In this document: positions 49,010 to 53,315 of the stretch, piece by piece
Layout of the letters: each line of letters begins with the position of its first letter
Position numbering within the stretch: position 1 is the first letter of the stretch
Assembly: GCF_900100315.1 (NCBI RefSeq)
Contig: NZ_FNFF01000026.1
Location: 1-53,315 of the forward strand
Reading direction: 5' to 3'
Source: Streptomyces indicus
GTDB taxonomy: Bacteria; Actinomycetota; Actinomycetes; Streptomycetales; Streptomycetaceae
DNA: 53,315 nucleotides
Notes under the pieces: model-generated
Told to the model about the DNA's origin: nothing
The model's input: only the letters and a program-made list of their open reading frames with translations
The model's database searches: none
Program-made: the position numbers and the translations under genes

Positions 49010-50104
49010 TCAGTAGCGCAGGACTCCCGCGATCCGCCCCGCGGCGGACAGGGCGTCGTCGGGCACGAAGTGCACCTCGGCGCCGGTCTCCAGGGCCTGT
49101 TCGACGATCTCGTCCACGATGTCCTCGCGTGCGTCGAGGTCGGTGGGCACGGCCGGTTCCAGGTGGTCGAGGTAGTCGCGGACCACGGTCTTGAAGTGCT
49201 CCTCCACGACGAGGAGCCGGATCCTGCCGTCGAACGCGGCCTCGGCGACCTCGTCGAGACCGCCGGCGAACTGCTTTTGTCCGCGGGCCGTTTCGAGTGC
49301 GGCGAGGGCCGCCGCGTGCTCGGCTTTCGCCCGCTCGGCCTGCACGGGTTCGAGCACGCGCTGCACCTGCGCGGCCGGTCCCGCGCCGAGGCCGCCGCGC
49401 CGAATGGTGGTCGTGTCCCGTGCCAGGGGGCCGAACTCTTCCATGAGGGCGAGCGCCGCGGCCTCGCCGATCAGGTACAGCGGGCGGGGTGCGGAGTCCA
49501 CGACCGTCCTGAGCGCCTCGTGTGCCTGCCGCAGGAACTGGCGGGTCTGCTCGTCGCGGAAGGTGCTCGGCAGATCCCCGAAGCGCTCCTTGCGCTCCGC
49601 GTCGGGGTCTTCGAGGCTCCGTACCAGCGGAAAGCCGTCCCCGGTGTGCTCACCGGTCCGCCGGTCGTCGCCGCTCCACAGACAGACCCGGTCGGCCGCC
49701 ACGGTGAGGGCCCAGAAGGGCCGGACCGCGGCCCGTGCCGCGGCGAGGTTGCGGGTGAGGAAGGTGTCGGAGAGCACGACGCGTTCGGGGACTTCGCGCG
49801 GCACGGACCAGACGTGGTGCTCGCCGGGCGCCACGAAGATGACGAGGCCGTCCTCGGCGTGGGCGAGGTCCACGTCCTGCAGCGCCTGTTCCAGGCGGCT
49901 CTCCACTTCCGTGCGCCGCTCGCGTGTGACGGCCGGGTCGGCGGCGAGCTGTTCCCTGGCCCGCGCGATGAGATTGCGGAGCCGTACGGGATCCTGCGCG
50001 TTCTCCGGCTCGCGGCGGTGCGTCGGCATGAGCAGCGATACGGCCGGATAGGGCCGTTCCTGGCGCAGCCGGGCCAGGACGTCGCTGCCGGGGAGGGAGT
50101 CCAT
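49010..50104 (-). CDS. baeRF-type protein (bacterial archaeo-eukaryotic release factor fold)
   Basis: 364 residues from ATG 50104; a longer frame to 50749 lies inside arcA and is a shadow. Opens MDSLPGSDVLARLRQERPYPAVSLLMPTHRREPENAQDPVRLRNLIARAREQL, then VPREVPERVVLSDTFLTRNLAAARAAVRPFWALTVAADRVCLWSGDD and LRTVVDSAPRPLYLIGEAAALALMEEFGPLA, and ends RIRLLVVEEHFKTVVRDYLDHLE...GAEVHFVPDDALSAAGRIAGVLRY (the eRF1-domain-3-like end). The fold is that of eRF1 domains 2-3; family role is proposed to be ribosome or stress linked but is not settled. The start follows arcA's stop by 14 bases, so it is part of the arc operon. Confidence 0.8.
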   Translation of the reverse strand: MDSLPGSDVLARLRQERPYPAVSLLMPTHRREPENAQDPVRLRNLIARAREQLAADPAVTRERRTEVESRLEQALQDVDLAHAEDGLVIFVAPGEHHVWSVPREVPERVVLSDTFLTRNLAAARAAVRPFWALTVAADRVCLWSGDDRRTGEHTGDGFPLVRSLEDPDAERKERFGDLPSTFRDEQTRQFLRQAHEALRTVVDSAPRPLYLIGEAAALALMEEFGPLARDTTTIRRGGLGAGPAAQVQRVLEPVQAERAKAEHAAALAALETARGQKQFAGGLDEVAEAAFDGRIRLLVVEEHFKTVVRDYLDHLEPAVPTDLDAREDIVDEIVEQALETGAEVHFVPDDALSAAGRIAGVLRY

Positions 50105-50118
50105 GGGATCGGCTCCCC

Positions 50119-51378
50119 TCAGAAGTCCACGGGTTCGCGGATGATCGGGCAGGTCATGCAGTGTCCGCCGCCGCGCCCGCGGCCGAGTTCGGCGCCGACG
50201 ATGGTGATGACCTCGACCCCGGCCTTGCGCAGCAGGGTGTTGGTCTGGGTGTTGCGGTCGTAGGTGAAGACGACTCCGGGTTCGAGGGCCACGGCGTTGT
50301 TGCCGCTGTCCCACTGCTGGCGCTCGGAGGCGTAGACGTCGCCGCCCGTCTCGATCACCTGGAGGCTCGGCAGCCCGAGCCCCTTGGCCACGACGTCGAC
50401 GAAGGGGGTGCTGCCCTCGTCGGTGATGTGCAGCCCGGACGGGTCGGAGCCGGGGCGCAGCGAGAAGGTGTGGACCGAGTCCATGATGCGCGGGTAGAGG
50501 GTGACGATGTCGCGGTCGGCGAAGGTGAACACGGTGTCGAGGTGCATCGCGGCACGGAGTTTGGGCATGCCGGCGACGATGACGTGTGCGGCGGCGCCGT
50601 TCTCGAAGAGGGCGGCGGCGACCTGGGTGATGGCCTGGCGTGAGGTGCGTTCGCTCATGCCCATGAGGACGACCCCGTTGCCGACGGGCAGGATGTCGCC
50701 GCCTTCGAACGTGGCCTGGCCCCAGTCGCGTTCGGGATCGCCCCACCACACCGTGGAGCCCTTGAAGTCGGGGTGGAACTCGTAGATCGCCTTCATGAGG
50801 AGGGTCTCGTCGTGCCGGGCGGGCCAGTACAGCGGGTTCATGGTGAGGCCGCCGTACAGCCAGCAGGTGGTGTCGCGGGTGTAGAGGGTGTTGGGCAGCG
50901 GCGGCATCAAGTACTCGCGCGCGCCCGCGGATTCACGGGCGAGCGCCACATAGTCGGGGCGGAACTCGTCGGGCAGATCGGTGGTGGCCAGGCCGCCGAT
51001 GAGGTACTCGGCGAGCTCGCGCGGTTGCAGCGACTCGAGGAAGGCCCGGGTGTCGTCGATGAGCCCGAGGCCGACCTGGTTGGGGACGATCTTGCGGTCC
51101 AGGAGCCAGGACTTGGCCGCGTCGATCGCCATCGTCTCGGCGAGCAGGTTGTGCAGCTCGACCACCTCGACCCCGCGCTGTTCCAGCTTGTTGACGAAGT
51201 CGGCGTGGTCGCGCTGGGCGTTCTCCACCCACATGACGTCGTCGAAGAGCAGGTCGTCGGAGTTGGTGGGGGTGAGCCTGCGGTGGGCGAGCCCGGGAGC
51301 GCACACGAGGACCTTGTGCAGGCGTCCCACTTCGGAGTGGACCCCGTACGACTGGGACGGAGTGCTCGGACTGGTCAT
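50119..51378 (-). CDS. arcA: Arginine deiminase
   Basis: 419 residues. The catalytic C407 sits in GRGGGHCMTCPIIREPVDF at the C-terminus. Substrate residues: LFDDVMWVENAQRDH, FEGGDILPVG (GGD), HLDTVFTFAD (His). Hydrolyses arginine to citrulline and ammonia. ATG 51378 has AGGGAGG ahead. arcD lies directly upstream (60 bases) and a baeRF gene directly downstream. No ornithine carbamoyltransferase or carbamate kinase gene is in this cluster, so the ATP-yielding ADI pathway would need genes elsewhere; alternatively the pair may serve arginine use or ammonia release. Confidence 0.95.
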   Translation of the reverse strand: MTSPSTPSQSYGVHSEVGRLHKVLVCAPGLAHRRLTPTNSDDLLFDDVMWVENAQRDHADFVNKLEQRGVEVVELHNLLAETMAIDAAKSWLLDRKIVPNQVGLGLIDDTRAFLESLQPRELAEYLIGGLATTDLPDEFRPDYVALARESAGAREYLMPPLPNTLYTRDTTCWLYGGLTMNPLYWPARHDETLLMKAIYEFHPDFKGSTVWWGDPERDWGQATFEGGDILPVGNGVVLMGMSERTSRQAITQVAAALFENGAAAHVIVAGMPKLRAAMHLDTVFTFADRDIVTLYPRIMDSVHTFSLRPGSDPSGLHITDEGSTPFVDVVAKGLGLPSLQVIETGGDVYASERQQWDSGNNAVALEPGVVFTYDRNTQTNTLLRKAGVEVITIVGAELGRGRGGGHCMTCPIIREPVDF

Positions 51379-51438
51379 GGTGTCCTCCCTGACAGGAGTG
51401 CGAGGGCGAATGCCGTGGAGCGCGGGGACGGTGCGGGG

Positions 51439-52890
51439 TCAGAGGCTGATCCACCCTGCGGCCAGCGCGATGATCCCGATGACGGCGCCGGCGACGGAGA
51501 CGGCCAGGACGACGAGTTCACGGGGCGAGAAGAGCTTGCGCCCCTGCTCGCGGCGGGCCATGACGAAGAGGATCGTGGCGGGCGCGTAGAGGATGAAGGA
51601 CATCAGCAGGAAGCGCAGTCCGGCCGCGTAGATCAGGAACGCGGTGTAGAGCAGGGCGATGACCGCCATGGTCAGTTCGCGCGACGAGGTCCTGCCGCCT
51701 TCGGTCAGCGGGTCGTTCCGTGTGCCGATCTTCACGGCGAAGGCGGCCGCCAGCAGATAGGGGATCAGGGACAGGGCGCTGGTGAGGTCGAGCGCGAAGT
51801 TGAAGGCGTCGTCGGAGAACGCGGTGACGACCAGCACGACCTGCGACAGGGCCGTGGTCATGATCAGGGCGGGCACGGGCACGTCGGCCCGGTTGGAGCG
51901 GCCGAGGAACCGCGGCATGTCGTCGTCCTTGGCGGCGACGAACAGGACTTCGGCGGACATCAGCGTCCAGGCGAGGTAGGCGCCGAGCACCGAGACGATC
52001 AGTCCGACGCTGATGAACACCTTGCCCCAGGTCCCGACCGCTTCTTCGAGCGCGCCGGCCATGGAGGGCTGGCGCAGCTCGGCGATCTGTTCCATCGGCA
52101 TGATCCCGTACGAGACGATCACGACGGAGGCGAAGACGGCGAAGACGCTGAGGAAGCCGAGGATGGTCGCCTTGCCCACGTCGGAGCGCTTCTTGGCGTG
52201 CCGGGAGTAGACGCTGGCGCCCTCGACGCCGAGGAACACGAAGACGGTGGCGAGCATGGTGCCGCGCACCTGGCTGAACAGGGAGCCGTAGGAGTCGCCG
52301 CCGCCCCAGTTGTCCGCGAACACGGAGGGGTCGAAGTAGAAGAGCGCCAGGAGGACGAAGACCAGGATCGGCACGATCTTCGCCACGGTGACGATCTTGT
52401 TGATCGCGGCGGCTTCCTTCACACCGCGGCGGATCATGAAGAAGAACGCCCACAGGCCCGCCGAGGAGAGCAGGATGGCGAGCGCTGTGTCGCCGTCGCC
52501 CAGGGCAGGCCAGATCGCGCCGATCGTCGACATGATGAGGACCCAGTACGTCACGTTGCCCACGCACGCACTGGCCCAGTAGCCGAAGGCCGAGAAGAAG
52601 CCGAGGTACTCGCCGAACCCGGCCTTCGCGTACGCGTAGACACCGGCGTCCAGATCGGGGCGGCGCACGGCCAGCGACTGGAACACGAAGGCCAGCATCA
52701 GCATGCCGGCGCCGGCGATGGCCCAGGCGATCAGCGCCCCGGCCACCCCGGTCTCCTCCGCGAAGCGCCGCGGCAGCGAGAACACGCCGGCTCCCACCAT
52801 GGAGCCGACGACCATCGTGGTCAGGGTGAAGAGCGTGAGCTTGACGGCCGGCGTCGACTGCGGCTCGGCACCGGTGGTGGCCTGCGTCAT
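51439..52890 (-). CDS. arcD: Arginine/ornithine (citrulline) antiporter, APC family
   Basis: 483 residues with about 12 hydrophobic helices. MTQATTGAEPQSTPAVKLTLFTLTTMVVGSMVGAGVFSLPRRFAEETG opens TM1 with the APC G-x-G motif (GSMVGAGVF), and GALIAWAIAGAGMLMLAFVFQSLAVRRPDLDAGVYAYAKAGFGEYLGFFSAFGYW matches basic amino-acid/polyamine antiporters (APA). With arcA adjacent it probably exchanges arginine for the product ornithine or citrulline across the membrane. ATG 52890 follows GGAGGGAC. No box was found in the 250-base leader region before it. Confidence 0.9.
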   Translation of the reverse strand: MTQATTGAEPQSTPAVKLTLFTLTTMVVGSMVGAGVFSLPRRFAEETGVAGALIAWAIAGAGMLMLAFVFQSLAVRRPDLDAGVYAYAKAGFGEYLGFFSAFGYWASACVGNVTYWVLIMSTIGAIWPALGDGDTALAILLSSAGLWAFFFMIRRGVKEAAAINKIVTVAKIVPILVFVLLALFYFDPSVFADNWGGGDSYGSLFSQVRGTMLATVFVFLGVEGASVYSRHAKKRSDVGKATILGFLSVFAVFASVVIVSYGIMPMEQIAELRQPSMAGALEEAVGTWGKVFISVGLIVSVLGAYLAWTLMSAEVLFVAAKDDDMPRFLGRSNRADVPVPALIMTTALSQVVLVVTAFSDDAFNFALDLTSALSLIPYLLAAAFAVKIGTRNDPLTEGGRTSSRELTMAVIALLYTAFLIYAAGLRFLLMSFILYAPATILFVMARREQGRKLFSPRELVVLAVSVAGAVIGIIALAAGWISL

Positions 52891-53130
52891 GACGTCCCTC
52901 CGGTCCTCACAGGACGGGCCGGCCCGGACACCTGTGCCCCTTTTGGTACCTCAGGTTCCTTTTGTACTCTGTTCGGCTTACCTGCGCATGCCGGGTCCCA
53001 GTGGCCTGCCCGGGAACGTGGAGACGGGTGCTGCCCGGGCCGTCGGCAGGTCACAAATGGCCGATATCACCCCTCTCGCCGATCCTGGAGTCACCTCCTC
53101 CGGCCCGGAATCACCCTCCGGCCCGCGCGA
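52891..53130. other. Intergenic region upstream of the arc operon and a lipoprotein gene
   Basis: About 240 bases between divergent starts. It has a T-rich run around TTTTGGTACC and TTCCTTTTGTACTCTG (52940-52970) likely holding the arcD promoter. I see no clean operator and no gene. Confidence 0.4.
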
Positions 53131-53166
53131 AAGGAACACCTCGTGAGCAAGGAACACCTCATGAGC
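53131..53166 (+). repeat. 18-bp tandem duplication of a ribosome site plus start codon
   Basis: AAGGAACACCTCGTGAGC (53131-53148) is followed by AAGGAACACCTCATGAGC (53149-53166), differing at one base that turns the start GTG into ATG. Both copies carry AAGGA about 7 bases before the start, and both starts are in one frame. Confidence 0.9.
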
Positions 53167-53315
53167 GCAGGCAGGCCCCGGGCCGGCCGCCGGACTCCGC
53201 GCCGCAGCCTGGCCGCGCTGGCCGTGTGTGCCGCGGTCACCGGCGCCGCGCTGGCCGGTTGCGGCAGTGACGGCGGCGACGACGCGGCCGCGACGCCCAC
53301 GGCGCGGGCGACCCC
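53143..53315 (+). CDS. Secreted lipoprotein, N-terminal part (continues past the window edge)
   Basis: From GTG 53143 or ATG 53161 in the same frame (see the tandem repeat). From 53161 it reads MSAGRPRAGRRTPRRSLAALAVCAAVTGAALAGCGSDGGDD... A basic region with paired Arg, a hydrophobic core and the lipobox LAGC show a lipoprotein signal; the mature protein starts with Cys followed by GSDGGDDAAA, the usual linker of Streptomyces lipoproteins. The window ends 57 codons in, so function is unknown. Reads away from the arc operon. Confidence 0.8.
   Translation, partial: MSKEHLMSAGRPRAGRRTPRRSLAALAVCAAVTGAALAGCGSDGGDDAAATPTARAT

Noticed and set aside
49010..50749. Extended start for the baeRF gene inside arcA
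   Set aside because: The added 215 residues are His/Arg-rich and overlap arcA entirely; ATG 50104 starts the real domain.
1..53315. CRISPR arrays, rRNA, prophage or integrase genes
   Set aside because: None found on either strand.

Overview
The window looks like a piece of a Streptomyces chromosome, probably an accessory or arm region. G+C is very high, GTG and TTG starts are common, and there are many TetR-type regulators with tight palindromic operators. Other typical genus traits are a LAL-type LuxR regulator, a response-regulator/PP2C phosphatase, a GH18 chitinase with a DasR-like box, a DUF5709 protein, an F420-dependent LLM oxidoreductase and many Tat or lipoprotein exports.

Layout. 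1-6.4 kb is a decayed orphan block with visibly lower G+C: the 5' part of an IS5-type transposase, a propeller-like protein, a WD40-like protein, several small unknown proteins, and two genes split by frameshifts. 6.5-11.1 kb holds a TetR/SRPBCC divergent pair with two operator copies, a PIG-L deacetylase, a VOC protein and an MFS exporter. 11.3-18 kb holds a YciI protein, a large LAL regulator, an AHSA1 protein with a palindrome-spanned promoter, a receiver-PP2C phosphatase and the tRNA t6A enzyme Sua5. 18-22.3 kb holds an AraC-family gene broken by one in-frame stop, a chitinase, a lipoprotein class A beta-lactamase and a 65-residue HTH-like protein.

22.4-31.9 kb is a catabolic block: GMC oxidase, acyl-CoA synthetase, a regulator made of two TetR domains, a Tat-exported homologue of the rubber oxygenase Lcp, and an outward-reading GXWXG/DUF4334 - alcohol dehydrogenase - acyl-CoA dehydrogenase set. 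The simplest reading is uptake and beta-oxidation of an isoprenoid or long-chain aldehyde or acid released by the Lcp-like enzyme; this is inference.

The most unusual item is in the gap at 31.87-32.19 kb. On the minus strand the 3' half of a tRNA (anticodon arm GCA, T arm, acceptor strand, U73) is followed after only CC by the matching 5' half (acceptor strand, D arm). The acceptor halves pair over 7 bp, and the outer flanks pair over 9 bp. This is the architecture of a circularly permuted tRNA-Cys gene.

32.2-44.9 kb holds TetR/quinone reductase, arylamine N-acetyltransferase, a small lipoprotein, a repeat-containing secreted protein, a sulfite-oxidase-type enzyme, two coupled paralogous secreted propellers, a YihY/BrkB membrane protein, a DHFR-like/TetR pair, a TerF-like vWA protein and a GNAT. 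44.9-52.9 kb is all minus strand: DUF5709, an unknown protein, LLM oxidoreductase, Xi-class GST (probably mycothiol-dependent), tautomerase, SRPBCC, and a compact arcD-arcA-baeRF operon (arginine deiminase without visible arcB/arcC). The window ends inside a lipoprotein gene whose ribosome site and start are tandemly duplicated.
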